Assembly: GCA_017311185.1 (NCBI GenBank)
Contig: JAESUZ010005536.1
Span: 186,001 to 250,000, forward strand
DNA length: 64,000 bases
Direction of reading: 5' to 3'
From: Proteles cristata cristata
Taxonomy: Eukaryota; Chordata; Mammalia; Carnivora; Hyaenidae
Positions 1 to 10,830 of the stretch are shown here, piece by piece. Below the pieces are notes generated by a model that worked only from the letters and a program-made list of their open reading frames with translations, ran no database searches and was not told the origin of the DNA. The position numbers were made by a program, and so were the translations under genes. The number at the start of each line of letters is the position of its first letter. Position 1 is the first letter of the stretch.

Positions 1-267
1 TCTCTCTTCTTCAGCTTACAATAATGGCTCAAATAAATTTCTCTTTTTCACTTTTGCTCTGTTTCCCCTTGGCAAAACCAACCAACCAATCAAATTTATC
101 ACTTTTTGGGTATCAGAGCATTTTTCCTTTCTCATTTAGTCCAGGTAACAAAATATTATTTATTTTCAAACCAAACCAAAACAAATCTACCCCAAACTCT
201 CCCCCTTCATTTCTCTGTTGTAGTTCCAGCATAAAGAAGTGATGCTATTGGCAGAATTTTCAGTCTG
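1..267. other. Unique AT-rich sequence, no feature recognised
   Basis: A/T-rich sequence with short C/A-rich runs (ACCAACCAACCAAT near 89). No repeat family or exon signal was recognised. A 72-codon open frame here looks like chance. Confidence 0.4.
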
Positions 268-349
268 CCAGTACCAAGTACTAGTAAAAATGTGGAACAA
301 CAGAATTCCCAAATATTGCTGGTGGGATGTAAATTGTTACAATTACTTT
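268..349 (+). mobile_element. Old L1 (LINE-1) ORF2 3' fragment, left part
   Basis: The sequence follows the sense strand of the late ORF2 region of mammalian L1, around the motif TTGCTGGTGGGATGTAAATTG. It is diverged and has no open frame. The same old L1 resumes at 1654, after a younger L1 that landed inside it. Confidence 0.65.
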
Positions 350-362
350 AGAAAAACAATTT

Positions 363-1090
363 CAGGATTGTTTGTTCTAGCTTTGAGAAGAATGCTGGTG
401 CAATTTTTATTGGGATTGCACTGAATGTGTAGATTGCTTTGGGGAGTATTGACATTTTAACAATATTTGTTCTTCTAATCTATGAGCATAGACTGTTTTT
501 CCATTTCTTTATGGCTTCTCCAATTTCCTTCCAAAGTTTTCTATAGTTTTCAGCATAAAAAGATCTTTCACATCTTTGATTAGGTTTATTCCTAGGTATT
601 TTATGGTTCTTGGTGCAATTGTAAATGGGATCAATTCTTGATTTCTCTTTCTGTTGCTTCACTATTGATGTTTAGAAATGCACTGATTTCTGTACATTGA
701 TTTTGTACCCTGTGACTTTGCTGAATTCATGCATCAGTTCTAGCAGTATTTTGGTGGAGTCTTTCAAGTTTCCCATGTAGAGTAAGCATCATGTCATCTG
801 CAAAAAGTGAAAGTTTGACTTCTTTCCCAATTTGGATGCCTTTCATTTCATTTTGTTGTCTGATTGCTGATGCTAGGGCTTCCAGCACTATGTTAAACAA
901 CCATGGGTGAGAGTGGACATCTCCGTCGTGTTCCTGATCTCAGGGGGAAAGCTCTTAGTTTTTCTCCATTGAGGATGATGTTAGCTGAGGACTTCTCATA
1001 GATGGCTTTTATGATGTTAGGGTATGTCCCTTCTATTCCGACTTTCTTGAGGGTTTTTATTAAGAAAGGATGCTGTATTTTGTCAAATGC
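363..1090 (-). mobile_element. L1 ORF2 segment in inverted orientation (5' half of a twin-primed L1)
   Basis: This is the antisense of L1 ORF2. Read on the minus strand it covers the reverse-transcriptase region, including the stretch encoding the FADDM catalytic motif (complement of ATCATGTCATCTGCAAAAAG near 790-809). It joins the sense 3' half at 1090/1091. An inverted 5' segment joined to a sense 3' end is the usual product of twin priming during L1 integration. The frame is not intact and no protein is expected. Confidence 0.85.
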
Positions 1091-1640
1091 ACATGTATCT
1101 CAATGTTTATAGCAGTGCTTTCAACAATAGCCAAAATATGGGAAGGGCCCAAATGTCCATCAATTGATGAATGGATAAAGAAGATGTGGTTTATAGATAC
1201 AATGGAATACTAGTCAGCAATGAGAAAGGATGAAATCTTGCCATTTGTAACAACATGGATGGAACTGGAGGGCATTATGCTATGTGGAATAAGTCAGAGA
1301 AAGACAGATATTATATGTTTTCACCCATATGTGGAACTTGAGAAACTTAACCGAAGTCCATGGGGGAAGGGAAGGGGAAAAAAAAAGTTTCAAACAGAGA
1401 GGGAGGCGAACACATAAGAGACTCTTAAGCACAGAGAACAAACTGAGGGTTGATGGGGGTGGGGGTGGTGGGAAGGGAACATGGGTGATGGGCATTGAGG
1501 AGGGAGGGCACTTGTTGGGATGAGCACTGGGTGTTGTATGGAAGAGATGAATCATGGGAATCCACCCCCAAAACCAAGAGCACACTGTATACACTATTTG
1601 TTAGGCAACTTGACAATAAGTTATATTAAAAAAATAAAAA
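1091..1640 (+). mobile_element. L1 3' end, sense, carnivore-type (3' half of the same insertion)
   Basis: The end of ORF2 (AATGGATAAAGAAGATGTGG near 1170) is followed by a G-rich 3' UTR, the terminal block CTGGGTGTTGTATGGAAG and an A-rich tail at 1628-1640. The likely target duplication is AGAAAAACAATTT at 350-362 and AGAAACACAATTT at 1641-1653 (12 of 13 match). That pair brackets both halves, so they are one insertion. The internal gap between the halves is a deletion typical of this mechanism. Confidence 0.88.
1455..1477 (+). other. G-quadruplex motif in the L1 3' UTR
   Basis: G runs of 5, 5, 2, 3 and 3 are separated by loops of 1-2 bases, matching the classic four-run quadruplex pattern on the sense strand of the L1. 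G-rich 3' UTRs are a known trait of mammalian L1. Folding here is inferred. Confidence 0.7.
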
Positions 1641-1653
1641 AGAAACACAATTT

Positions 1654-1765
1654 TACATTATTTAGTGTGAAGATGAAGATACATCTATCCTAGGAGTGCA
1701 ATTCCCCTCCTAGGCAAATATCCTAAAGAAACATGCCTGTGTAAGCCAGAGGGTACGTGTACCTG
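1654..1765 (+). mobile_element. Old L1 ORF2 3' fragment, right part
   Basis: Continues the element of 268-349. The motif GCAATTCCCCTCCTAGGCAA followed by ATCCTAAAGAAA matches the L1 ORF2 stretch that normally follows the left fragment. This places the younger L1 inside the older one. Confidence 0.65.
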
Positions 1766-1770
1766 GGGGA

Positions 1771-1835
1771 GACCTGGGGGAGCCCCAGGAATCTCTATTT
1801 CTTATAGTTCTACAGGTGATGTGGGGACCTGACTC
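1771..1835. mobile_element. Possible MER5-like (hAT-Charlie) fragment
   Basis: GCCCCAGGAATCTCTATTTC plus a nearby CAGGTGATGT resemble the inner part of MER5A. It is short and lacks inverted ends, so the call is weak. Confidence 0.35.
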
Positions 1836-2301
1836 CACAGCAAGGCCATGGGATTGAAGACTCACAATATCAACTGAGATCTGTGTTTGGAGCGGGGCCC
1901 CTCCAAGGCCTGTGGTTACAGCCACAGGAAAGCTCACTGAAGAGGAGTGATTAGAAAAGGCACAAGCCTGCTAGTTGAGCAACTATGCCCTGGGCGCTGA
2001 TCCCTGGTCAAAGAGAGACCGTTTGAGGACCTGGAAAAATTCATGGTCATTTCCTCTTCTTCCTTCTGTTAGCCCTGGCTGCCCAAGTGAGGTTTGGCTT
2101 GTGTGTTCCTCATGCAAACTTCACCTCATTGCAAGAGGTGCCTGGAGTTGGCATGATCACCATCCTTGTCTTCAACACAAAGCCCTGAAAGTTCCCATGC
2201 AGACGCAGCATTGTTCTGAATGTGCTGTGCCCCTGCCAGGAATGAGGCAGCATCTAGGTGAGGCTTCAGGAGAGAAGGCTGAAGGCTGAGCTCTGGTAAA
2301 G
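1836..2301. other. Unique sequence; exon-like signals at 2072-2256
   Basis: No repeat was recognised. A pyrimidine tract ending in TTAG at about 2071 and a donor-like TAG|GTGAGG at about 2257 bracket 185 bp with an open plus frame. The encoded peptide matches nothing I know and there is no other support, so this is not called as an exon. Confidence 0.3.
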
Positions 2302-2314
2302 AACCACGGTTATT

Positions 2315-2599
2315 CTTGTCTTTTTTTTTTTAATAAGAAACATTTTTTCTTTAATGTTTTCTTTAATGTTTACTTATTTTGAGAGAGAGAGGGAAAGGGA
2401 GAGGGAGAGAGAGAGAGGGAACACACATATGGGAGAGGGAGAGGAACAGAGAGAGAGGAAGAGAGGCAGAATCCCAAGCGGGCTCCATGCTCTCAGCACA
2501 GAGCCTGACGTGGGACTCCATCTCACTAATCATGAGATCACGATCTGAGCCGAAATTAAGAGTCAGACGCTTAACCCCCTCAGCCACCCACGTGCCCCT
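2315..2599 (-). mobile_element. CAN-SINE (SINEC type), antisense
   Basis: Reads as poly-T, then (GA)n, then the tRNA-derived head in reverse (ending CCACGTGCCCCT). The target duplication is AACCACGGTTATT at 2302-2314 and AACCTCAGTTATT at 2600-2612 (11 of 13). The GA-rich middle has expanded. Diverged, so not recent. Confidence 0.92.
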
Positions 2600-2612
2600 A
2601 ACCTCAGTTATT

Positions 2613-3840
2613 ATATAATACACAGGCAGTGTGTCTTCTCTGTGCAAGCCTTTATGTGGACATCCACACTTGTGGATTCGTGGTGTGCTGAGTCCAACAG
2701 AAGTACAATGTCAGATGCAACCTGGCTTTTAATAAATACCTTCAAATGACAATGAATAGAAAGTGAGATAAAAAACCTCAACTAAAGAGATGAAGCAGCT
2801 TTGTGCCTTCCTATGTAAAGGTGCCCTCCACCTTCCTACTGCTGGCTACTCTCATTCAGGGAGGTTGTATAATGGTGGCTCTCTGTCACCCTCACTTATG
2901 TTCATTTCTCCTCCTGATGCCAAGAATGACTACCACTGTCCCTCCTTCCCCCCCATCTCTAGGTGAACAAACAGTGAAAGTGTGTGAATGGGCCAGATGA
3001 CATCCCTCCATTGGCCCATTCCCATAATCCTCCTATTCTGAAACAGAAACATCCCTGGGGCAAAGTACCAAGTACCATGTGGCTATTGTTCTTTAGATTT
3101 AAAAATATCTTCAAGGTGTCAAAAGCTCTACAGATTCCACTGGGCATCTGAAACTGCCCTGTTACTCAGCCCCAGCAATATATTGAGGGTGGAGGCAATT
3201 TGTTTAGTTTCAATCATTAACTCATATTAATGTGGGGTTCTGGCAAGATGCGTATGTGTGGGAGATGATGATGTTATGTTGGGAGGAAATGAAGATGATG
3301 GTATGACGTAAATATAAACGGACTTTGGGTTGGATTTCAGGGAGGCCATACAGAGCCCATCTCTGCATGACTTGGTCTTACTCCCACAGTCCTGCCAAGG
3401 TTCTGTCTCCCACTTAAGGCTGCTGTGGTCCTCACTGGAGCAGCCTGCTGCCCACCCAGCCAACGGTCTCAAGAGAGGCCCTGGCCAGGCAGTTCATTAC
3501 CTGGGCATGTAGGAGAGAGACAGGAGTGACTTTCTTTTAATGGTTTCAATTCCACTCCTTCAGTTCTAAAATTGGCTGCCTTCTAATTCTCTCCTTTTTG
3601 CTTCCTTTCTCATTGCCTTTGGGTGTCAGAAGGGTAGAAAGCCATGACTTAAGGGGACAAATTTATATTTTGAGTAGGTAGCTATAAGTATTCTGGTTTC
3701 TCCCAAGTAAAATGTGGATTATGCCAATGTTTATAAGAACAGACATTCTACTATTAATTACTAATAGGATGTCACTGATACCTGACCATTGTGGATATGA
3801 AAAAAGGAAACATCAACTTTATATGGTTCAAATTAGTAGA
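2613..3840. other. Unique block, nothing recognised
   Basis: Mixed sequence with no recognised repeat and short open frames only. No CpG cluster and no convincing splice signals were seen. Confidence 0.4.
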
Positions 3841-3844
3841 TGTC

Positions 3845-3893
3845 TAGACCACTGACTGGCCACAGAGTAGGTGCTCAGTAAACCATGGGTTTA
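3845..3893 (+). mobile_element. MIR or L2 3' tail fragment
   Basis: CACAGAGTAGGTGCTCAGTA matches the shared 3' end of MIR and L2 elements. Too short to separate the two. Confidence 0.5.
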
Positions 3894-5639
3894 ACAGGCT
3901 TGTGTATGTGAAGAGAGGAAGCGTGCTGGAGTCTGGGGGTTCTCCTGGGGTCATGGCTGGCCTTTCTATGCCAGGCGCAAATGACATCCAGTGACCTCCT
4001 GCCTGTCTGGGAGATAGCCGATCTGCTATTACTGATGTCCAGCTATACTACTAAACTAATCACTATGGATTACCAATAACATTTGATGAGTTTAATTGAG
4101 TAGAGGAAATGAATTATTTTGATAAAAATTAAGAGGAAATGAGAAAAGAAAATAAAGCAGGGGGAAAGCTGCATTTGCCTAATCTTTATTTGGTTTCAAC
4201 TTAAGAAAGGATCTACTGCCTAGAACTTTCAGAAGGAGCTACACGTTTTTGTATGATAGTCACGTTTTTAATGTATTAGCTAGAAGATGGGGTTGGAGGG
4301 ATGTTTACTTTGAGAGAAAAAAGGAGCTTTTAGTGTAACTCTTGGGTTAAAAATCTCCATATGAATCACACTATTGAAGAGCCAATTTTAGGGGTCACTA
4401 AGACTATTGCACTCCTGTCACACAGCATTTTTGCATCTACTAAGCTTAATTTTCACCTAAATGCTATTGTCTGAAGCACTGACTACTCAGAAGCTTTGCT
4501 CTGATAACTGATAACCTGGAGGGAAGCACATGGATCTCAGGCAGAACGGGTTATATTTAGCTCCACGACTTCCTCACAGTCATGAAGAGATAGAGAGTCC
4601 AGGCATTTTTGGCATAGTCCTCTTGGCCGTTCTATGATCAGAAAGTTCAAAGGGAATAGGAACAGATGGGTTTGGGGCGGCCATGTTCTGATTCCTCACA
4701 GATCACTTCTGTGGCTCCATGAAGTGTCATCAAGCTCTCCTATTACACTGTCTATGCCCACAGGGCCTGAGTCACCTGAATGCGGGACCTCTCCTTCACG
4801 CTCTGGGACTTCCACACACCAGCGGGGCTGCTGGGTCCAATCAGGCGCCAGATGCTGGGAATGGCCACTGTCTCAAAGTCATCTGAGCAAGGTCACCTGG
4901 GCCTTCTCCTTTACCTGTGCTGGCATGAGAGCAGGGGACTCTGCCAGCCAGATTAGAGACTGAGCCTTTCATCAGAACTGGATGGTCTAAAGGGATGTGG
5001 CTTTGCCACATTTTGGGTTAACAGCTTTTGGACTTGTCGCTTTTTCTGATGCTAATCATTCTTGCTAGCCATCTACCCACTGACTTACATGCCCAACACT
5101 TGTTTGCTGAAAACAGGCTCACCGGACTCAGTAAAGAAAAGGAGTAAGAGACAGAGGAGAAAGACAGTTCTCTTGGTAGTGCTTGGAGCATCTCCAGGGT
5201 GCCAAGAATGGCCTGGCTCTGCGGTGTGGTGGGCCACCTGGAACTGCGTGGGGATCACACCAGCCATGGGATGGAAGTCCAAGTATCCCAAGTCAACAGT
5301 GCCATGAATCTGTGAGGAATCAGATCATGGCACATAAGCCACGTGGTTGAGGAGTGAGAGGGCAGCTGCTTCTATAGATACAGAGATTCCTTCTTTGGTT
5401 TCAATTATTTGCTGGAAGGAGTCTAAACGTCCTCAACTTCTACGTGAAGACCAAGTGCAGGCGATGCAGAGAAGGAAACCAACATATAGAACTGATTGGT
5501 AACTCGAGGGGTTTTCTCTTTTGGATTCTGTCTACTTTAATAATCTTGAAAGATGTTCATGTGAAAGTCAAGGGAAACACGCAAGTTACAAACCACTAGG
5601 TGGAAAAATGAGTCTACTTCTGTTTCCAATTCTTGCCCT
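3894..5639. other. Unique block, nothing recognised
   Basis: Non-repetitive sequence with no recognised element. The 109-codon open frame at 4634-4963 (plus) matches no family I know and lacks flanking splice signals that I trust. Confidence 0.4.
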
Positions 5640-6155
5640 CTATGATCCATCCTCTACATAGCAATCAGAGCGACTTTTTTAAAAAAGTAATTCCTAGTTT
5701 TATTATGGTTTCCTATTACAATTTAGAATGAATGTAAACCACACAGCCATCCCTGCTCTGGCCCCTGCCTATCTCTCTCTGATGTCCTCTTCCATGGTTC
5801 TCCCTTCCATGCCTCTTCCCTGGCCAGACAGGCTGCCTTTAGGCTTTTCCCTTTCCCTTTGCTCTTTCCTCCAAAACCCACATAGCTGGCTTCTTCCTAG
5901 GATTCAGGTCCCACCTCAAATGTCACCTTTTCAGAGAGGTTGTTCCTGGCACCAAATCCTAATTGGCCACTGGCCTGTCACTATGTCATGTCACTCTGTT
6001 TCATTTCCTTCATGTCCCTAATACTCTCAGAAATGATCTTATTTTTTTAAATTACTTATTTGTTTACTGTCTACCTCCCTCTGTGAGAATGAAAGTCCCA
6101 CAGGGGCAAAGGCTTTTCTTGAGTGTTCACTATATACCCATGGATGCTGACGGCT
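5640..6155 (+). mobile_element. L2 (LINE-2) 3' end, sense
   Basis: Recognised by the L2 stretch CCCACCTCAAATGTCACCTT, then TCAGAGAGGTTGTTCCTGGC, then an AT-rich segment and the block around 6080 containing AGTCCCACAGGGGCAAAGGC. The order matches the L2 3' half. The 97-codon frame over it is an accident. Confidence 0.75.
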
Positions 6156-6424
6156 ACGGGGAGATGTTCATACACATATACATAGGTTAATGTACACATG
6201 TAAATTCACATTAAAAAAAAAAAAAAAAGGACTGGGAGAGCACAAGACAAAAGGTTATCCCTGGATGGGGATACTGAGTTTGTAGATGGTTCTAAGTTTC
6301 TTCATTGTGCTTACTTTCAGCTTCTATAACTAATGTACTACTTCTGAAATAATGAAGGCAGAGTTTTCCCTCTGTTTTACAGTATAGTCACTAAGAAAAT
6401 GTTGCCTGGGTACAGCTAGACTGA
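6156..6424. other. Short unique block with a 16-A run
   Basis: An uninterrupted A run lies at 6213-6228. It could be the tail of an unrecognised retroposed sequence, but I see no matching target duplication. Confidence 0.35.
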
Positions 6425-6588
6425 GGCTAGAACTACAAGATGCCAGAACTGGAAAAGAGCATAGGGAACATTTGATGCAATCCCACCTTTCATTTCAGAG
6501 ATGAGGAGGCTGAGGCTGAGCAGGGACATGACTGATGTCTCATAGAGCAGAACACATAACAACTAGTCTGAGATTCTTCTCACTACAC
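6425..6588 (-). mobile_element. MIR-like ancient SINE, antisense
   Basis: CATTTCAGAGATGAGGAGGC followed by TGAGGCTGAGCAGGGACATG is the usual reverse-strand MIR-type signature (GATGAGGAAACTGAGGC). It ends in TCACTACACCA, common at the edge of this group. Confidence 0.55.
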
Positions 6589-6777
6589 CAGTGATTCTCA
6601 ACATACATTAGAATCATCTGGAAAGGCTTGTGAATACAAACTGCTAGGCCTTACCTGCAGTTTCCAAGAGTGGGTCTGGGGAAGGGCCTGAAAACCTGCA
6701 CTTTCTGGAGGAAATCATCAAGCTTCTGGATGATTCCAAAGCTGCTGGTTTGGGTCCACACTGTGAGAACCCCTATG
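6589..6777. mobile_element. MER5A-like hAT-Charlie transposon copy
   Basis: Begins CAGTGATTCTCAAC and ends with the imperfect inverse GAGAACCCCTATG. The interior has AGAATCATCTGG and GAAAACCTGCACTTTCTGG, as in MER5A. No clear 8-bp duplication was found. Confidence 0.78.
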
Positions 6778-6944
6778 GGTTAGGCTATCCAATGGTGCCT
6801 CTCATGACTCCCTCAGAAATGTCTTACTTTTTGTAGGAATGGTAGTAATTAAAATACCTTCAACCAAACAATTCATAGAAAACCCCATCTTTTAGGCTCA
6901 CTCCCCAAAGTTCCTAGTGAAAAGAAGGAAAGGAGAAAGTGAGA
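6778..6944. other. Unique sequence
   Basis: Nothing recognised. Confidence 0.35.
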
Positions 6945-7110
6945 AACAATTTTGAGAGCCTACTCTACACCATTGGCATTGTTCTAGATGCATCTATATT
7001 TTGTTCATTTAATCAATTTATTGCTGGAAACCCAAATTACACAGACAGATAAAGAAACTCGTCTAAGAGCAAACAGCTAGGGAGCGATGGAGACAGATTT
7101 CAAATACATG
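6945..7110 (-). mobile_element. MIR SINE, antisense
   Basis: Begins TGAGAGCCTACTCTACACCA, continues with TTGTTCTAGATGCA and ends near AAACAGCTAGGGAGCGATGG. This is the reverse MIR order (TACTATGTGCC, GTTCTAAG, CACAGCTAG). Confidence 0.65.
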
Positions 7111-8300
7111 TTTGACTATATAAAGTCCATGCCCCTTCTCTAATCTTCAGAAAAGAACAAAAAGCTGTCACTTGTGGCATTCAGAGTGGCAAATCAATAT
7201 CCTCCAATGTGAAACACACACCCCTAAGAAATATTAACATGGTGTCATACTCCCAAAGACACTGAAGGTGTGTGAACCAGTATGAACATCCAACCTTTTC
7301 TCTGGGCTTCAAGCCCAAGTTTATTCATTTACATGATATTCAGCAACTTCTAATCCCAGACCCTCAGAGTAGAGATGCTTTGAGTCAGTGCCTGGCTCAC
7401 TGTAAGTCATCTGTGAAATAACTGGGAAGGGAGAATTCATCAATCACAGCTTCTGACAAAAGGAAGAATTCACACATGCTTTGTGGGAACAGAACCAAAC
7501 AGACTTTGCAGCTGAACAGAACTGTCCTCCTATTTAAAGAACTAAATTTGAATTCAAAGGCCAAAAGCCAAATATGAGAATGTATCATTTATCATTTTAG
7601 GTAAAAAGTAACCTAGACATTAATTAATACTCCTTTTTTTATTTATTGATGGGGAAATTAATGAGAGACAGGAAAAATCTAGATGACAAGGTCACCCACA
7701 CCTACAGATGCCCACACAATCAACAAGTCACAATTTGTCCTACTACCATGGTCACACTCAATCCAAGTTTGAGAAAGTTCTGTAAATATTGTAATGGAAA
7801 AGGACCTTGATGACTTTCTTTAACGTTATAGTTTTGACCAGAATCCCAAGTTAAGTGCAAGGTTAAATATTAGTGGGTTATTTCAGGAGCAACAGCAAAA
7901 AACAAAAAAACAAAAAAACAACAACAAAAAAAACACCACGTGGTTTTCTTTCTCGGTCTCTTTGTATTTCTTATTTCACTTCATGATTTCCCCCCATATG
8001 TTTTATTCCAGATCCCTGAAGCAGCTGTATAAATAGGTTTTACATGCAAATAAAAGGAAATGCTTGCTGTGTAATTCTGGCTATAGAGTCAGAGGAATGA
8101 GGGCTTCGACCAAGACAGCTCACATGAGGAGTCCCTTCCTGTGCCCTCCCCGTGGGTCCCTGGAGTCTCTTCTTTCAGAACTTCATTTTCTCACTGTGGT
8201 CAATGAAATGTCTGTACAATTTGTCTGGCAAAGCTGGCCAGTAGAGACCTTGAAAGAAAGATAAGAGGGAAAGAAGGAATAGGGCAGAGTGGACATGAAG
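7111..8300. other. Unique block with an A/C-rich run
   Basis: Mostly unique. A (CAAAAAA)-type run spans 7896-7935. An exact octamer ATGCAAAT lies at 8044-8051. No element boundary or exon is supported. Confidence 0.4.
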
Positions 8301-8309
8301 AAGGGCTAG

Positions 8310-8529
8310 AGGGTGGGCCTGGGTGGCTCATTCACTTAAGCGTCCGACTTTGGCTCAGGTCATGATCTCACATGGTTTTGAGTTCGAACCCCGTGTAAGG
8401 CTCTGTGCTGACAGCTCAGAGCCTGAAGCCTGCTTCAGATTCTGTGTCTCCTTCTCTCTCTGTCCCTCCCTGGCTCATGCTGCGGGTCTCTCTCAAAAAA
8501 AATGAATAAGCATTAAAAAAAAACAAAAA
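8310..8529 (+). mobile_element. CAN-SINE, sense
   Basis: Has the head GCCTGGGTGGCTCATTC, the B-box-like GAGTTCGAACCCC, the CT-rich middle and an A-rich tail. A weak target duplication is AAGGGCTAGAG at 8301-8311 and AAGGACAAGAG at 8530-8540 (9 of 11). The next SINE lies only about 45 bp downstream. Confidence 0.9.
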
Positions 8530-8575
8530 AAGGACAAGAGGGTCCCAGAGATGGGCACTCAAGAGTGGTTAAAAT

Positions 8576-8786
8576 ACTGGGCACCTGGGTGGCTCAGTCG
8601 GTTAAGTGTCTGACTTTGGCTCAGGTCATGATCTCGCAGTTCACAAGTTTGAGCCCCAGGACAGTCTCTGTGCTGACAGCTCAGAACCTGGAGACTGCTT
8701 CGGATACTGTGACTCCCTCTCTCTCTGACCTTCCCCTGCTCATGCTGCCTCTCTCTCTCAGAAATAAATGAAACATTAAAAAAAAA
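8576..8786 (+). mobile_element. CAN-SINE, sense, with perfect target duplication
   Basis: A full-length copy from GGGCACCTGGGTGGCTCAG to a poly-A tail. The direct repeat AAGAGTGGTTAAAAT is identical at 8561-8575 and 8787-8801, which fixes the borders. Confidence 0.95.
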
Positions 8787-8801
8787 AAGAGTGGTTAAAA
8801 T

Positions 8802-9711
8802 TCGCTATCAAAGGCAACTTTGCTCTAAACACAATTATGCATATGTTTAGGGTTTGGCGTGCCTGTGGTATTTTCTGTACACACATCAGTAAGGCGGACC
8901 ACATTCACAGCCCCTCATTTGTTAATATCTGTAAAGATGTGGCTCTTGCACCCCTAATAAAATGCATGGAGTTTTATTAATTATAGGAAAATGAAGGTCT
9001 GAAAGATCTTGTAGAACAAACACTACCCCTCAAAGCCAATGAGTTGCTCTGCAGTGAGCTTCTGAGCCAGGCGTCTAATGCACGACATGAGATTGGACTG
9101 TGCAGTATTAAGTGTGAGCAAGCTGTCTTTTCATTCCTGGCTCTCATCCTTTATGAACGGTTTGGAAAATAGCCATCTTGCCTTTCCCAGAGGGCATGAT
9201 GCTGCTGCGGCTGCACATGCCGTTTCTGTGGCCATCAGCCCTCGGTTACATGTTTGTTTTATATATTATACTGGCCCTGTAGAAGAGCTGTCTCCTGTCT
9301 CCCTCCCACCCTGCACTCCCCTTAAATACACACACAGACACAGTCATACACAACATGTAACAAAGCTCTGTATCTGCATTAGTGCCCACACCTATGTTCC
9401 AGCAAGGATTTAAGAAAGGACATTCCCCAATTTCTATCCAAATGGACATTTATTCTATGAGCTGCAAGTATATTTTGGCAGTGTGTAGCTGCTGTTGATT
9501 CTCCTAGATTCCTCAGTGGCCTTGGGCTTGGGGTAGTTCATGCAGAAGACAAAAGAACAGCTACTTGGCAGATAATACTCTTCAGGCCTTAGGGAGGGCA
9601 CTCAGCTGGAAAGATCTGTTTTCGTTGGAGATCGGAAGTGCTTTTCCAGCAATTATTTGATCTTTCCTGGGAACTTGTACTTTTGAAAATCTCCCAGCTT
9701 GGTGGGAGCAC
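8802..9711. other. Unique block with a homeodomain-site-rich stretch
   Basis: Repeat-free. At 8950-8995 the sequence is AT-rich with several TAAT cores (CCTAATAAAATGCATGGAG, then TTTTATTAATTATAGG). This texture is seen in conserved noncoding elements; conservation is not tested here. A 111-codon plus frame at 9078-9413 has no recognised domain. Confidence 0.4.
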
Positions 9712-9905
9712 ATGGACTTCTATTCTGGTCTCAGCATTATCACTAACCAGACGTGTGACTCTGGGCAAATCATCTGGCCTTTACTTCACCTCAGTTTTCT
9801 TATTTGCCTGCTGGAATATTTATCCCTACTCTGCTTGATTAATGAGATTTTTTTGTGAAGATGAAATGAAATGGTGTATGTGAAGATATCTGCAAGATAT
9901 AAAAT
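9712..9905 (+). mobile_element. MIR SINE, sense
   Basis: Order of motifs: ATTCTGGTCTCAGC, GTGTGACTCTGGGCAAATCA, CCTCAGTTTTCTTATTTGCC, then AGATGAAATGAAATGGTG. This follows the MIR consensus along most of its length. Confidence 0.78.
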
Positions 9906-10429
9906 GTGGATATATTGTTAGGTGGTATTTGTGTTCAGTTTTTCATTCTTTTTTTCCTGCCCTGGCTTACATTATATTGGTATGTTCTGGTTTTCTTTCT
10001 CAGAACTAGGCAGGAGTTCCCTCATGCAGAGGAGAAGTAAAAAGTGCAACTCAGACAGAGAAGATAATCAGGTTCTTGTTACCACTTGGAAAAAGCAAGT
10101 AAAAACTGCAGGACCAGAACACTGTAACCCTACCCCAGAAAATCCACTTTTGCTAGGGGCACACAGCATTCTGGTCCTTATTTGCACCCTCTTCAGAAAT
10201 CCATACTAAGAAGGCTACTGCTGCAGTGTTGAAGGAATGAATTAATGAATCCATCCACTCATCCGATCCATCCACCCACCCACACACCTTTTATAGACCT
10301 TACATAGACTTTACATAGAACACTATGTATCTATCAGTGTGCACAGAATACAAACATGCAAAATGCTATACCCATTGCTGAAGAGACACCAGCCAACAAG
10401 AGCAAGAGTGCAGACATGGGAAGGATTTG
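9906..10429. other. Unique block with a short CATC-type run
   Basis: Imperfect (CATC/CACC)n sequence lies at about 10250-10285. Otherwise nothing was recognised. Confidence 0.4.
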
Positions 10430-10830
10430 TCCTGTCCAATGTGGTCAAGGGTACCCTCCAGAGAAACATACATGTGCTCTGGGAGCTTGAGCATGTGGGT
10501 TATTCCTACCCCGAGGAGTCTGGGACAGGTTCTCAGAGTATGGGCATCTGAGCTGGGCCTGCAGGAAGGACTGGGGAGGAACAGGGTGGGTAAAGTGCTC
10601 CCTAGCTCTTATAAAGGTACAGATTCTGCAAGGAACATTCCAGAGAGCAGTCTTGTTTGGTGGGATGAAAGCCAAGAGTGGAGATGGGCAACTAGAAAGT
10701 TGGGCAGGGGTCTAAAAACAAGCAGGAGTAGGCCATCAAAGCTTTCGAGCAAGAATTACACAACAGATTGGTATTTCAAAATGATTGTTTAGCAGCAGGA
10801 AGGACAAACTAAAGAGAGAACGTAGGGGGT
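10430..10830 (-). mobile_element. L2 (LINE-2) internal fragment, antisense
   Basis: TGAGCTGGGCCTGCAGGAAG, then AGGAACAGGGTGGGTAAAG, then the segment around 10770 resembling the L2 reverse-strand ATGATC..TTTTAGAAAGATCACTCTGG. Strongly diverged. The 121-codon plus frame over it is not a gene. Confidence 0.55.

Noticed and set aside
363..1090. Reverse-transcriptase coding capacity in the inverted L1
   Set aside because: Only part of ORF2 is present and it is inverted against its 3' end; no intact frame.
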